From Scatavimonas merdigallinarum (GTDB lineage: Bacteria; Bacillota; Clostridia; Oscillospirales; Acutalibacteraceae): a DNA stretch of 64,000 nt. A program made the translations under genes and the position numbers. The stretch lies in assembly GCA_018713055.1 (NCBI GenBank), contig DVFW01000026.1, forward strand, positions 102,364 to 166,363, read 5' to 3'. Below the pieces are notes generated by a model that saw only the letters and a list, made by a program, of their open reading frames with translations, was not told where the DNA came from and searched no databases. Shown here in pieces: positions 1 through 9,273 of the stretch (the first letter of the stretch is position 1; each line of letters starts with the position of its first letter).

Positions 1-2575
1 GCTTTTTGAGTATGTGCAGATTTTTGTCATTTCCAATGGCACCAATACCAAGTATTATTCCAACAGCACCCGTTTCAACCATATCCGGGAGGCGGCAGCC
101 TCCGGGAAAAGTGTCAAGGGAAAAACCAGCCACAGCTTTGAGTTTACCTCCTTCTGGGCGGATGCACAAAACCGCATCATTCCGGATTTGGTGGATTTTA
201 CGAAAACCTTTTTCTCCAAGCATACGCTGCTGAACCTTTTGACCCGGTACTGCGTTTTTACAGCGGAAAATATGCTGCTGGTCATGCGCCCCTACCAAAT
301 TGCCGCAACGGAACGGATTTTAAGCAAGCTGGAGATTGCAAACAATTATAAAACCTATGGGACCATTGCCGGCGGCGGATATATCTGGCACACCACCGGC
401 AGCGGCAAGACCCTGACTTCCTTTAAAACGGCGCAGATCGCTTCCAAGCTGCCCTACATCGACAAGGTCCTTTTTGTGGTGGATCGAAAGGATCTGGACT
501 ACCAGACCATGAAGGAATACGACCGCTTTGAAAAGGGGGCGGCCAACAGCAACACCTCCACCGCCGTATTACAGCGGCAGTTGGAGGACAGGGACCGCCG
601 GGGCAATCCCCATGAGTATAAAATCATCATCACCACGATTCAGAAGCTGTCCACCTTTATCAAAAAGAATCCCGCCCATGCCGTCTACCAAAAGCGGGTG
701 GTCATTATCTTTGACGAATGCCACCGCAGCCAGTTTGGGGACATGCATACGGCGATTACCAAGCATTTTAAGAAATATCATCTATTTGGCTTTACTGGCA
801 CGCCGATTTTTGCGATCAATGCGCCGCATAATGGAAAGCCGGCCATGAAAACTACGCCGCAGGTTTTCGGCGGCGAACCGGACAAGGATGGGAAAAGGGT
901 TCTGCCGCTGCATACTTATACCATCGTGGATGCAATCAACGACAAAAACGTCCTACCGTTCCGGGTCGACTATATCAAAACCATGGACAAGGAACCGGAT
1001 ATTGACGACAAGCAGGTCAAAGACATTGACCGGGAAAAGGCCTTTTTAGCCCCCAAACGGATTTCTCTGGTGACAAAGTACATTCTGGACCACTTTGACC
1101 AGAAAACCTACCGGAACCAGCGCACCTATTCGTTCAGCGTTCTGCAAAATATTGCGGCGGTGGCCTCCGCGAGCGGCCGGGATGAAATAGAAGAAATCAA
1201 GCAAAAACAGCGGTTGAGCGGCTTTAATTCCATTTTTGCCGTTTCTTCTGTGGAGGCCGCAAAGCATTATTATGCGGAATTTCGGCGGCAGATGGAGGAA
1301 GCGCCTGCCAAACGGCTGAAAATTGCGCTGATTTACAGCTATGGCGCCAACGAAGAGGAGGCGGAGGGCCTTTTGGACGAGGAAAACTCAGAGGACACCA
1401 GCGCGCTGGACCAGCCCTCCCGCGATTTTCTGGAAGCCGCAATTCAGGATTACAACAGGACGTTCCGGACCAATTACGACACCACCAGCGAAAAATTCCA
1501 GAACTATTACAAGGATGTTTCCCTGCGGATGAAAAACAAGGAGCTGGATTTGCTCATCGTCGTCAATATGTTTTTGACCGGCTTTGACGCAACTACGCTC
1601 AATACGCTGTGGGTGGATAAAAACCTGAGAATGCACGGGCTGATTCAGGCCTTTTCCAGAACAAACCGTATTCTAAACACCATAAAAACCTTCGGCAATA
1701 TCGTATGCTTTCGAAACCTGCAAAAGCGGACGGATGAGGCGATCGCTCTATTTGGCGACAAAGAAGCCGGTGGGATTGTCCTTTTGAAAAGCTATAAGGA
1801 CTACTATGAGGGCTACACGGATTCGGATGGAAACGAGAGGCCCGGCTATCGCGATATGATTCAGGAGCTTCTTGAGAAATTTCCGCTTTCCGAGCCGTCG
1901 ATTATCGGGGAGAAAAAACAAAAGGAGTTTATCAGCCTGTTCGGCGCGATTCTGCGTATGCGGAATATCCTGGTTTCCTTTGACGACTTTTGCGGAAATG
2001 AAATCTTGTCAGAACGGGAGCTGCAGGATTATCTGGGGCGCTATCAGGACCTTCGGGATGAGTGGAAGAGACAGCGGGAAAACGGCGATAAGGAAAATAT
2101 TAACGACGATATTGTATTTGAAATTGAGCTGATTAAGCAAATTGAGATCAATATCGACTATATTCTCATGCTGGTAAAGAAGTACCATGACACCCACTGC
2201 GAAGACAAAGAAGTACTCATCTCCATTCGGCGGGCGGTAGACGCCAGCCCTGAGCTTCGCAGCAAAAAGGCGCTAATTGAAACCTTTCTTGCCGGGATCA
2301 ACGACGTCTCTGACGTGCTGCTGGAATGGCGTGAATTTGTTGTAAAGGAAAAGGAAGCAGAATTGGAAGCAATCATTGCTTCTGAAAGGCTGAAGCCGGA
2401 GGAAACCAAGCGGTATATAGAAAATTCTTTCCGTGACGGCGCTTTGAAAACAATCGGAACGGATATTGATAAAATTATGCCGCCCGTTTCCCGTTTTGGC
2501 GGAGGGAGAGCGGAGAAAAAGCAAGGCGTGATTGATAGGCTGACGAAATTCTTTGAAAAATATTTTGGGCTTTAA
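1..2575 (+). CDS. hsdR: Type I restriction enzyme R subunit, 5' truncated by window edge
   Basis: This is the motor subunit of a type I restriction-modification complex, which translocates DNA by ATP hydrolysis and cuts it far from the HsdS-recognised site. The reading frame is open from base 2 without a start, so the N-terminal nuclease domain lies outside the window. Visible SF2 helicase motifs are Walker A HTTGSGKT (about nt 390), the DEAD-like box FDECHRS (about nt 711), FGFTGTP (about nt 787) and the QAFSRTNR motif VI (about nt 1645). The C-terminal part is a helical domain typical of HsdR. No hsdS or hsdM is visible; they would lie upstream. The gene is followed directly by a transposon-type recombinase, so it probably belongs to an accessory region. 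Confidence 0.93.
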   Translation, partial: LFEYVQIFVISNGTNTKYYSNSTRFNHIREAAASGKSVKGKTSHSFEFTSFWADAQNRIIPDLVDFTKTFFSKHTLLNLLTRYCVFTAENMLLVMRPYQIAATERILSKLEIANNYKTYGTIAGGGYIWHTTGSGKTLTSFKTAQIASKLPYIDKVLFVVDRKDLDYQTMKEYDRFEKGAANSNTSTAVLQRQLEDRDRRGNPHEYKIIITTIQKLSTFIKKNPAHAVYQKRVVIIFDECHRSQFGDMHTAITKHFKKYHLFGFTGTPIFAINAPHNGKPAMKTTPQVFGGEPDKDGKRVLPLHTYTIVDAINDKNVLPFRVDYIKTMDKEPDIDDKQVKDIDREKAFLAPKRISLVTKYILDHFDQKTYRNQRTYSFSVLQNIAAVASASGRDEIEEIKQKQRLSGFNSIFAVSSVEAAKHYYAEFRRQMEEAPAKRLKIALIYSYGANEEEAEGLLDEENSEDTSALDQPSRDFLEAAIQDYNRTFRTNYDTTSEKFQNYYKDVSLRMKNKELDLLIVVNMFLTGFDATTLNTLWVDKNLRMHGLIQAFSRTNRILNTIKTFGNIVCFRNLQKRTDEAIALFGDKEAGGIVLLKSYKDYYEGYTDSDGNERPGYRDMIQELLEKFPLSEPSIIGEKKQKEFISLFGAILRMRNILVSFDDFCGNEILSERELQDYLGRYQDLRDEWKRQRENGDKENINDDIVFEIELIKQIEINIDYILMLVKKYHDTHCEDKEVLISIRRAVDASPELRSKKALIETFLAGINDVSDVLLEWREFVVKEKEAELEAIIASERLKPEETKRYIENSFRDGALKTIGTDIDKIMPPVSRFGGGRAEKKQGVIDRLTKFFEKYFGL

Positions 2576-2696
2576 TGATTTGTAAACGGACAGTTTCCGT
2601 CATACTGATAGTAGAAGGCAAAGCCTTCAATCAATCAGCCGGAAGCCCGATAGAGAACTATGGAATAAAAAGACCTTTTCGCGGAACAAAGAATAT

Positions 2697-2900
2697 TTGA
2701 ATCCGGCGGAAAGGACGGAAAATAAACAACAAATCTGGACAAAGAAGCCGAATTACCGATTTAACAACTGTTTTGAGATTAGGAAAAGCGGCACTGTTCT
2801 TCGGGTGTGTATTTATCTGCCCGAAACTGGTACAGGCAGCTTGAACGGGCGGCTTCTGCGTCTCATGGAAAACAAACTGCAGGAACAGGGGAAGGGATAA
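2697..2900 (+). CDS. TnpW-like small transposon protein (candidate)
   Basis: This is a 67-residue frame ending just before the recombinase gene. Its C-terminal half (FEIRKSG, then VCIYLPETG, then LLRLMENKL) resembles, by memory of the family, the short TnpW proteins encoded beside Tn4451-type recombinases, which end in a similar V-I-H-F...LRLI-N pattern. The function of TnpW is not known. The start is uncertain: the frame opens with TTG at 2697 and has no clear ribosome binding site. The stop codon lies in the loop of a terminator-like hairpin. It could also be a decayed remnant. Confidence 0.45.
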   Translation: MNPAERTENKQQIWTKKPNYRFNNCFEIRKSGTVLRVCIYLPETGTGSLNGRLLRLMENKLQEQGKG

Positions 2901-2912
2901 CCTTCCCTTTTT
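2889..2912 (+). terminator. Intrinsic terminator after the TnpW-like frame
   Basis: A GGGAAGG/CCTTCCC stem with a GATAA loop is followed by TTTTTC. It separates the TnpW-like frame from the recombinase gene. A possible -10 (TATGAT, about 2926) for the recombinase lies just after it, without a good -35. Confidence 0.6.
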
Positions 2913-2976
2913 CTCTGTCCTGTGGTATGATATTTTTACCTTATGACGGGTTTCCCCTGCTGGAAAGGAGCGTAAA

Positions 2977-4596
2977 ATGCAGGGAAACCAAACAGAAAAA
3001 TATACGTTGCTATATGGGAGGTTATCCAACGAGGACAAACGGGAAGGCACCAGCCTGAGCATACAGCACCAGGAGGAAATGCTGCGGGACTACGCGGAAA
3101 AGCAGGGCTTCCGCAATCCCTTATTTCTGTACGACGACGGCGTTTCCGGGACAAAGGCCAACCGCCCCGGCTTTCAGAAGGTGCTTGCCATGATACGGGA
3201 AGGGCAGGCCGCCACATTGATTGTGACCGACTTGACCCGCCTGTACCGTAACCAGTCGGAAGCCAACAATCTGCTGGAAATCGTGTTTCCGGCGTTGGGT
3301 GTGCGCTTTATCGCCATTACCAACAACTACGACAGCGTCACCAACACGGAGAGCGACGAGGATTTAGCCATGTTCTCCAACCTGTTTAACGAGTGGTATC
3401 CCCGGCAGACCAGCCGGAAAATTAACGCTGTTATCCAGTATAAAGCGGAAAAGGGCGTGCGGATTGCTTCTATTTCACCCTACGGCTACCAGAAAGACCC
3501 AGCGGACAAGTTCAAAATCATTCCTGACCCGGAAGCAGCGGAAAAGGTGCGGTATATCTTCAACCTGTGTGCCTCCGGTATGGGGCCGGAGCAGATTGCC
3601 AAGCGTCTGGAACGGGAAAGAATACTTGTGCCTACAGAATACGCCTACCGCAAGTTTGGGCGCAACCATTCCAGCCGCAACCCGGATTTTCCCTATCGGT
3701 GGCAGAACAGCACGATTGCCCGTATTCTGGAAAACCCGGATTATATCGGCATACAGATAAGCTGCAAGACGCACAAACCGTCCTACAAAAGCGATTTAGT
3801 GGTTGAGGTGCCGGAAGAAGAACGCTACCGGGTAGAAAACGCCCATGAGCCGATTATTAACCGGGAACTGTGGGATATTGTGCAGCGGGTACGGACGAAC
3901 AAGCGGCGGCCCACCAGGCTGGGGGAAATGGATATGCTGGCGGGGATGGTACAGTGCGCCGACTGCGGCAGCACCCATTACCTTTGCCGATGCGGAAGCT
4001 GGGACGAAAGCAAATACACCTATGTTTGCGGCAAATACCACCGCCACAAGGAAGAATGCACGCCCCACACAGTAAAAGCCCTGCACCTGCGGGAAGCTGT
4101 TTTACAAGCGATACAGACCGTCGTACAAACGGCACAAGCCGACCGTGAAGCCTTCATCGCCCATTTGACGGCGAAGCAATCCGGTCAGTTGAAAAAGGAA
4201 CTGACAGCCAAGCGGAAGAAACTGGAGCAGGCAAGGAAACGGCTTACAGAGGTTGACAACCTGATAGCCGCCACCTTCGAGAAGTTGGCAACCGGCATAC
4301 TCACAGACGAGCAATTCCAGCAGTTAAACGGGCGGTATCTGGCAGAGCAGGAAAGCTTAAAAGCAAGTGCTTCCTGTTTAGAAACAGAACTTGCCAACCA
4401 ACAGAACGAACTTGACAATGCGGGGAACTTCCTCGCCATTGTTGACCGGCATTTAGAAGTGCCGGAACTAACGCCGGAAATCCTGCGGGAGTTTGTTCAT
4501 CACATTACGGTGCATGAGCGTAACGGCGCTTACAAGAAGAAGTTTTACACACAAGATATTGACGTTTACTTCAATTACATTGGAATGATACAGTAA
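2977..4596 (+). CDS. Large serine recombinase (Tn4451/TnpX-like)
   Basis: This 539-residue site-specific recombinase would excise and integrate a mobile element by serine-mediated strand exchange. The N-terminal resolvase domain carries the expected nucleophile in YGRLS (Ser17) and the conserved DLTRLYRN block near residue 88. A recombinase domain follows (residues about 160-290), then a zinc ribbon with CADCG at about 326 and further Cys/His near 350-365. A long coiled coil lies around 395-470, and the C-terminal segment has the look of DUF4368 recombinases. The start is ATG with GGAAAGGAG 8 nt upstream. The gene lies between hsdR/TnpW-like DNA and the end of the aromatic operon, so an element end or attachment site is likely between 4600 and 4690. 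No target duplication was recognised. Confidence 0.92.
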   Translation: MQGNQTEKYTLLYGRLSNEDKREGTSLSIQHQEEMLRDYAEKQGFRNPLFLYDDGVSGTKANRPGFQKVLAMIREGQAATLIVTDLTRLYRNQSEANNLLEIVFPALGVRFIAITNNYDSVTNTESDEDLAMFSNLFNEWYPRQTSRKINAVIQYKAEKGVRIASISPYGYQKDPADKFKIIPDPEAAEKVRYIFNLCASGMGPEQIAKRLERERILVPTEYAYRKFGRNHSSRNPDFPYRWQNSTIARILENPDYIGIQISCKTHKPSYKSDLVVEVPEEERYRVENAHEPIINRELWDIVQRVRTNKRRPTRLGEMDMLAGMVQCADCGSTHYLCRCGSWDESKYTYVCGKYHRHKEECTPHTVKALHLREAVLQAIQTVVQTAQADREAFIAHLTAKQSGQLKKELTAKRKKLEQARKRLTEVDNLIAATFEKLATGILTDEQFQQLNGRYLAEQESLKASASCLETELANQQNELDNAGNFLAIVDRHLEVPELTPEILREFVHHITVHERNGAYKKKFYTQDIDVYFNYIGMIQ

Positions 4597-4597
4597 A

Positions 4598-4627
4598 CGG
4601 AAGGCATATCCAAAGATATGCCTTCCG
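4598..4627 (+). terminator. Perfect 13-bp hairpin after the recombinase
   Basis: CGGAAGGCATATC and its exact complement flank a CAAA loop, two bases after the recombinase stop. There is no T tract on plus, so this may be a stabilising 3' hairpin or part of an element end rather than a plain terminator. Confidence 0.5.
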
Positions 4628-4653
4628 CCACAAGTCAACTATACATCCTTATT

Positions 4654-4684
4654 AAGCCGGGGCTTTGATTGCCGGTGCTTTTTT
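4654..4684 (+). terminator. Possible terminator between recombinase and pheA
   Basis: AAGCCGG pairs with CCG..GCTT across a 2-base bulge, followed by six T on the plus strand. It would stop recombinase transcription just before the convergent pheA end. The stem is imperfect. Confidence 0.35.
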
Positions 4685-4689
4685 AAAGA

Positions 4690-5820
4690 TTAAAGTTCCT
4701 GGTAATTGCCGAAAAAGTTAAATTGCGGCAGTTCCTCGGATAAAGCGCACATCAGGTTCATTACATGCGGACTTCTTACGTTGCCGGAAAAATCCAGATA
4801 AAACAAGTATTCAAAAGGCTTGTCCTGCATGGGGCGCGATTCAATTTTTGTAAGGTTCAGCCCATGGCAGCTAAAACGGCAAAGCACGTTATAAAGCGAA
4901 CCAGTTACATGCGGCAGGGAAAAACACAGGCTAATCTTATCTGCCGCTTCCGGTATAAACAGTTTTTTTGACAGGATGATAAAACGCGTGCAATTGTCGC
5001 GGCTGTTTTGAAAATTGCGTAAAAGCACCTTCAGGCCGTAAGCCTGCGCTGCCTTTTCCGAACAGATGGCGGCGCAGTTCAAGCGTTTTTCCTGCGCGAC
5101 CAACTGCGCGGCGACGGCTGTATTTGAACAGGGAACGGCGGCCAGATTGTTTTTGGCAATATAATTTGAACACTGAGAAAGGCCCTGTGGGTGCGACCAG
5201 ACCTGTTCAATATTCGAAAGTGTGCACTGGGGAAGTGCGCACAGACAGTGTGCAATTTTCAGGTCAAGCGCGCCGGCAATAAAAAAGCGGTATTTTAAGA
5301 GCAGATCGTATACGTCGGAAACAGAGCCTGCGCTTGAGTTTTCCACTGGGAGCACGCCGTAGTCGGCCTTTTCATCCTGTACGGCCCGAAATACATCTTC
5401 CCAGGTTGCAAAAAACACGGGTTTGGCATTTGGAAAAGCCGTAATAGCGGCTTCGTGCGAGTTTGCGCCCTCTATGCCCTGGCAGGCAATCTTTAAGCCG
5501 GAGGCCTGGTTGTCAAAATTAAAATCGGCGCTTTCAAGCAATGTGCGCAGAGCTTTGCCGCTGCCTGTAATATCGTGCTGTAAAGCGCGGCTAAGTTCCA
5601 TAATGCTCGAAAACAGCAGCCTGGCCGCGTGCCCATATTCGCCGCCGGCCGTTTCTGCGCTGTCTAGAATTTCTTTTTCCCTGGCTTCGTTCAACACAGA
5701 CAGACCGTTTGTTTTTTTATATTCTCCAACCTGTTTTGCACAGTCCATACGTTTTTTAAAAAGCGTGACCAGTTCCTGATCGATCCTGTCAATTTCTTCC
5801 CGAATAGGCTGTAAGCTCAT
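4690..5820 (-). CDS. pheA: Bifunctional chorismate mutase / prephenate dehydratase
   Basis: This protein converts chorismate to prephenate and then to phenylpyruvate, the committed route to phenylalanine. The 376-residue protein has an N-terminal AroQ-type mutase domain (IDRIDQELVTLFKKRM, residues about 10-90) and a dehydratase domain (QGIEGANSHEAA, then DNCTRF containing the catalytic Thr). It ends in an ACT domain with the ESRP Phe-binding motif, so Phe feedback inhibition is expected. The ATG at 5820 is chosen because GGAGG sits 8 nt upstream; an in-frame TTG lies two codons earlier. It is the last gene of the aroF-tyrA-aroB-aroA-aroC-pheA operon, 30 nt after aroC. Confidence 0.95.
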   Translation of the reverse strand: MSLQPIREEIDRIDQELVTLFKKRMDCAKQVGEYKKTNGLSVLNEAREKEILDSAETAGGEYGHAARLLFSSIMELSRALQHDITGSGKALRTLLESADFNFDNQASGLKIACQGIEGANSHEAAITAFPNAKPVFFATWEDVFRAVQDEKADYGVLPVENSSAGSVSDVYDLLLKYRFFIAGALDLKIAHCLCALPQCTLSNIEQVWSHPQGLSQCSNYIAKNNLAAVPCSNTAVAAQLVAQEKRLNCAAICSEKAAQAYGLKVLLRNFQNSRDNCTRFIILSKKLFIPEAADKISLCFSLPHVTGSLYNVLCRFSCHGLNLTKIESRPMQDKPFEYLFYLDFSGNVRSPHVMNLMCALSEELPQFNFFGNYQEL

Positions 5821-5850
5821 AAACAATTCCTCCCGTTGCTGGTAATTTGG

Positions 5851-6921
5851 TTACAGTAAATTGATTAGCGCCAACGCCAGGGCGGATTCAATAACCACAG
5901 ATGCTCTGGGGACGATACAAGGGTCATGCCTGCCGTGAACAACAAGCGTTGTATTGTTTTTTTCGGTAAGGTCTACCGTTTTTTGTTCTTTGGAAATAGA
6001 CGGGGTCGGCTTGACCGCCACGCGGAACAAAACAGGCATGCCGTTTGTGATTCCGCCCAAAATGCCGCCGTTATGGTTTGTAAGTGTTTGTATACGGCCG
6101 TTTTTATATGCATATGCATCGTTGCTCTGGCTGCCGTACATTTCCGTCATGGCAAAGCCTGTGCCAAATTCAATCCCTTTGACAGCGGGAATACCAAATA
6201 TAACAGAGGAAATCACATTTTCGGCGCCTGCAAATATAGGGTTTCCAAGCCCTGCGGGGACGCCCGTAGCAGCGCATTCCACAATACCGCCGACGCTGTC
6301 GCAGTCCATACGCGCTTTTTCAATATAAACGCGCATGGGCCCTTCTGCTTTTTCATCAATCAGGGGAAAGGGCATCTGGTTGAGCTGTGTTATCAAAGAA
6401 GGTGCAATCTGTATACCGTCAAAGGGCTGGTCTTTAATCGTACCGATGCTGTAAATGTGGGAAGCAATTTGTATGCCCTGCTGTTTTAACAGTTGCCGGC
6501 AGATGGAACCTGCAAATACCAGCGGCGCGGTCAGCCTGCCGGAAAAATGGCCGCCGCCTCGTGGGTCGTTAAAGCCCTGGTAGCGAATAAGGCCTGTGTA
6601 GTCGGCATGCCCAGGACGGGGTTTATGTAGCAGGTTGCTGTAGTCGGCAGAGCGTGTATTGGTATTTTCTATAACGGCGCACAGCGGCGCGCCGGTTGTC
6701 ATACCGTTTAAAACGCCGGACAAAATATGTGGAATATCTGCTTCCAGACGGGGGGTTGCCGTTTTATCCCGGCCTGGCGCACGCCGCCCCATAAAAAGCT
6801 GAATCTGTTGCATATCAAGTCGATGTCCCGCGGGTAAATTGTCAATCACTACGCCGATTGCTTCACCGTGGCTTTCCCCAAAAACAGAGATTTTCACCTG
6901 GTTGCCCCAGCTGGAGGCCAT
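5851..6921 (-). CDS. aroC: Chorismate synthase
   Basis: This enzyme converts 5-enolpyruvylshikimate-3-phosphate to chorismate using reduced FMN, the last common step of aromatic biosynthesis. The 356-residue product has the usual family length. Signature segments include FGESHGEAIG at the N-terminus, RPGHADYTG, DPRGGGHFSGRLTAP and GRHDPCIVPR near the C-terminus. The ATG at 6921 (MASSWG) follows AAAGGGG at suitable spacing; a GTG three codons upstream is less likely. It sits 15 nt downstream of aroA in the operon. Confidence 0.96.
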   Translation of the reverse strand: MASSWGNQVKISVFGESHGEAIGVVIDNLPAGHRLDMQQIQLFMGRRAPGRDKTATPRLEADIPHILSGVLNGMTTGAPLCAVIENTNTRSADYSNLLHKPRPGHADYTGLIRYQGFNDPRGGGHFSGRLTAPLVFAGSICRQLLKQQGIQIASHIYSIGTIKDQPFDGIQIAPSLITQLNQMPFPLIDEKAEGPMRVYIEKARMDCDSVGGIVECAATGVPAGLGNPIFAGAENVISSVIFGIPAVKGIEFGTGFAMTEMYGSQSNDAYAYKNGRIQTLTNHNGGILGGITNGMPVLFRVAVKPTPSISKEQKTVDLTEKNNTTLVVHGRHDPCIVPRASVVIESALALALINLL

Positions 6922-6936
6922 GTTAACCACCCCTTT

Positions 6937-8202
6937 TTATAGGTTTTTTGTGTTTCCGCCAAGCCTTTTGTATTCTTCAAAAAATGACGGATACGATTTA
7001 CAAATGCTTTCCCGGTCTGTAATGACGACCGGGCCTGACGCGTTTAAGGCGGCAATAGAAAGCGCCATAACGATCCGGTGATCATTATATCCCTGTACAG
7101 TACCACCATGCAAAGAAGGTACACCCTGTATTACAAGGCCGTCGTCTGTTTCTGTAATGTTAGCTCCCAAAGTCTGTAAACCGCTGTAAATTGCTTTTAA
7201 GCGGTCACTTTCTTTGATGCGCAGGCGCTGCGCGCCGTAAATGACGGTTTTTCCTTTTGCAAAAGCGGCGACAACGGCTAAAATGGGGACGAGATCCGGA
7301 ATCTGCCGCGCGTCTATATCAATTGCGTGCAAAGCGCCCTGTGTTACCGTGACTGCATTACCTGATTGCCGCACGCTTGCTCCAAACTGCTTAAATAAAT
7401 GCAGGCAGGCGCGATCTCCCTGAACGGAGCACGGATCCAGCCCTGTTATTTTTAAATTGCCGCCCAGCGTACCCGCGGCCATAAAAAACGCGGCCTGCGA
7501 CCAGTCGCCTTCGCAAACATAATTAACATTGGGCAAATAGCGTTGCCGGCCTTTTACCATATAGCCGGTTGTTGTTTTTTCCGCCGTAACGCCAAATGCG
7601 CGCATGGTTTGCAAGGTCATGTCAATATAGCCTTCTGATTCTAAAGCGGAGGTAAGGATTATTTCGCTGTCGCCGTCAAGAAGCGGCAACGAAAGCAAAA
7701 GCCCCGTAATAAACTGGGAGCTTATATTGCCGGGCAAATGGTATGAACCGCTTTTGAGTTGCCCGCTAATGGTGAGCGGCAGCCCGCCCTGCGTTTTTAG
7801 AGAAACGCCCTTTGGCGGCAAACAGTCCAGATAAACGCCAATTGGCCGCCGGGGCAGCCTGCCCTTGCCCGTAAAATGCGCCAAAACGCCGCCTGCGGCT
7901 GCGATGGGGATTAAAAAGCGCAGGGTCGAACCGGATTCCCCGCAGTCCAATAAAACATCTCGTTTAGAAAAAAGGCCTGCGCCGTCTATGGTAAGCGTTT
8001 GTTTGTGCAGGCGAATATCTGCGCCGAGTGCCTGTACGCATTGCATGGTGGCTTCTATATCTTCAGACAAAGCGACCGGCGCGACCGTGCTTACGCCCTT
8101 TGCCATAGCCGCGCATAGAATGGCTCTGTGCACGGCGCTTTTGGAGGGCGGCACAGAAACCGCCCCGCTTAAGGAGCCGGGGGATATCTGTATACTGCTC
8201 AT
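6937..8202 (-). CDS. aroA: 3-phosphoshikimate 1-carboxyvinyltransferase (EPSP synthase)
   Basis: This enzyme joins phosphoenolpyruvate to shikimate-3-phosphate. The 421-residue protein shows the N-terminal PPSKSAVHRA substrate loop, the GESGSTLRFL segment, the GDWSQAAFF helix and the RIKESDR motif of the active site. The order of motifs and the length fit the family. The start is ATG at 8202 with AGAAAGG upstream. It lies 21 nt after aroB and 15 nt before aroC on the minus strand, in the middle of the aromatic operon. Confidence 0.96.
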   Translation of the reverse strand: MSSIQISPGSLSGAVSVPPSKSAVHRAILCAAMAKGVSTVAPVALSEDIEATMQCVQALGADIRLHKQTLTIDGAGLFSKRDVLLDCGESGSTLRFLIPIAAAGGVLAHFTGKGRLPRRPIGVYLDCLPPKGVSLKTQGGLPLTISGQLKSGSYHLPGNISSQFITGLLLSLPLLDGDSEIILTSALESEGYIDMTLQTMRAFGVTAEKTTTGYMVKGRQRYLPNVNYVCEGDWSQAAFFMAAGTLGGNLKITGLDPCSVQGDRACLHLFKQFGASVRQSGNAVTVTQGALHAIDIDARQIPDLVPILAVVAAFAKGKTVIYGAQRLRIKESDRLKAIYSGLQTLGANITETDDGLVIQGVPSLHGGTVQGYNDHRIVMALSIAALNASGPVVITDRESICKSYPSFFEEYKRLGGNTKNL

Positions 8203-8223
8203 AAAATAGATACCTTTCTGTTT

Positions 8224-9273
8224 TTATTTACAAAAAGCATATAGATTTTCTTTTTTTATTTTTTTTGTAAAGCTTTTGCCAATTTCGCTTAAAAGAACAA
8301 TAAAAATAGCGTTGCCATTGCTTTTTTTGTCGGTCAGCGCACCGTTTACAATGCTCTGAAGATCCGCAGGATCGCTTACAGGCAGCTTATATTTTTGCAG
8401 CAGCGCGCACAAACGCTTTTGCGTGCCGGCCTTTGTAAGCCCTGCCCGTTCAGAGGCGCCGGTCAGCAAAGCCATGCCGACGGCGACCGCCTGGCCGTGT
8501 GTAATTCCCTGGTAGCTGTATACACGCTCCAGGGAATGGCCCAGCGTATGGCCAAAATTTAAGAGCATGCGTTCCCCAGCTTCCTGTTCGTCGTTTTCGA
8601 CAACCTTACGCTTTATGTTTACGCAGGAAAAAATAACGTCGTCAAGAATTCTTTCAATTGGTTCGTTTTCCAGCTGCTCAAACAGCGAAAGGCTTTTAAT
8701 ACAGCCGTATTTGATTACCTCCGCCATGCCGTCGCAGAAAAATTTTTCAGGCAAAGTATCAAGCGTTTGCGGATCGATCAAAACAAGCGACGGTTGCCAA
8801 AAGGCGCCCACCAGGTTTTTGCCCTGCGCTATATCAACACCGGTTTTTCCTCCTACGGAAGAATCCACCTGGGCAAGTAAGGATGTGGGGATCTGTACAA
8901 AACGAATACCGCGCTGGTAGGTAGCGGCCGCAAATCCCGCCATATCGCCTGCAACACCGCCGCCCAGCGCGACGATCAGATCGCTGCGGGAAAAATAGTG
9001 TTCTGCAAGCGTGCTGTACATTTTTTCCACACAGGTAAGGCGTTTGGATTGTTCGCCTGCCTGAAAAACGTGTGTATAAGTTTCAAATCCGCTTTCTTTT
9101 AAAGAGGCCGCGACCTGCCCGCCATACAGGGGAAAAACGTTGCTGTCGGAGATAACCATGGCTTTCTGCGCGTTGCCGGCGGCATTTTTGATATAAGCGC
9201 CGCAGTTGTTCAGCAGCCCGCGTGAAAGGAAAATTTGGTAGCTTCTGCCCGTTTGTACGGTTAGATTTTTCAT
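8224..9273 (-). CDS. aroB: 3-dehydroquinate synthase
   Basis: This enzyme cyclises DAHP to 3-dehydroquinate, using NAD and a divalent metal. The 349-residue protein has the NAD-binding GGGVAGDMAGF segment, the QIPTSLLAQVDSSVGGKT core, GMAEVIKYG, and NFGHTLGHSLE supplying metal-binding His residues. Its start overlaps the tyrA stop by 4 nt (ATGA), indicating translational coupling. The product needs a dehydratase (AroD or AroQ) to proceed, and no such gene is visible in this window. Confidence 0.96.
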   Translation of the reverse strand: MKNLTVQTGRSYQIFLSRGLLNNCGAYIKNAAGNAQKAMVISDSNVFPLYGGQVAASLKESGFETYTHVFQAGEQSKRLTCVEKMYSTLAEHYFSRSDLIVALGGGVAGDMAGFAAATYQRGIRFVQIPTSLLAQVDSSVGGKTGVDIAQGKNLVGAFWQPSLVLIDPQTLDTLPEKFFCDGMAEVIKYGCIKSLSLFEQLENEPIERILDDVIFSCVNIKRKVVENDEQEAGERMLLNFGHTLGHSLERVYSYQGITHGQAVAVGMALLTGASERAGLTKAGTQKRLCALLQKYKLPVSDPADLQSIVNGALTDKKSNGNAIFIVLLSEIGKSFTKKIKKENLYAFCK

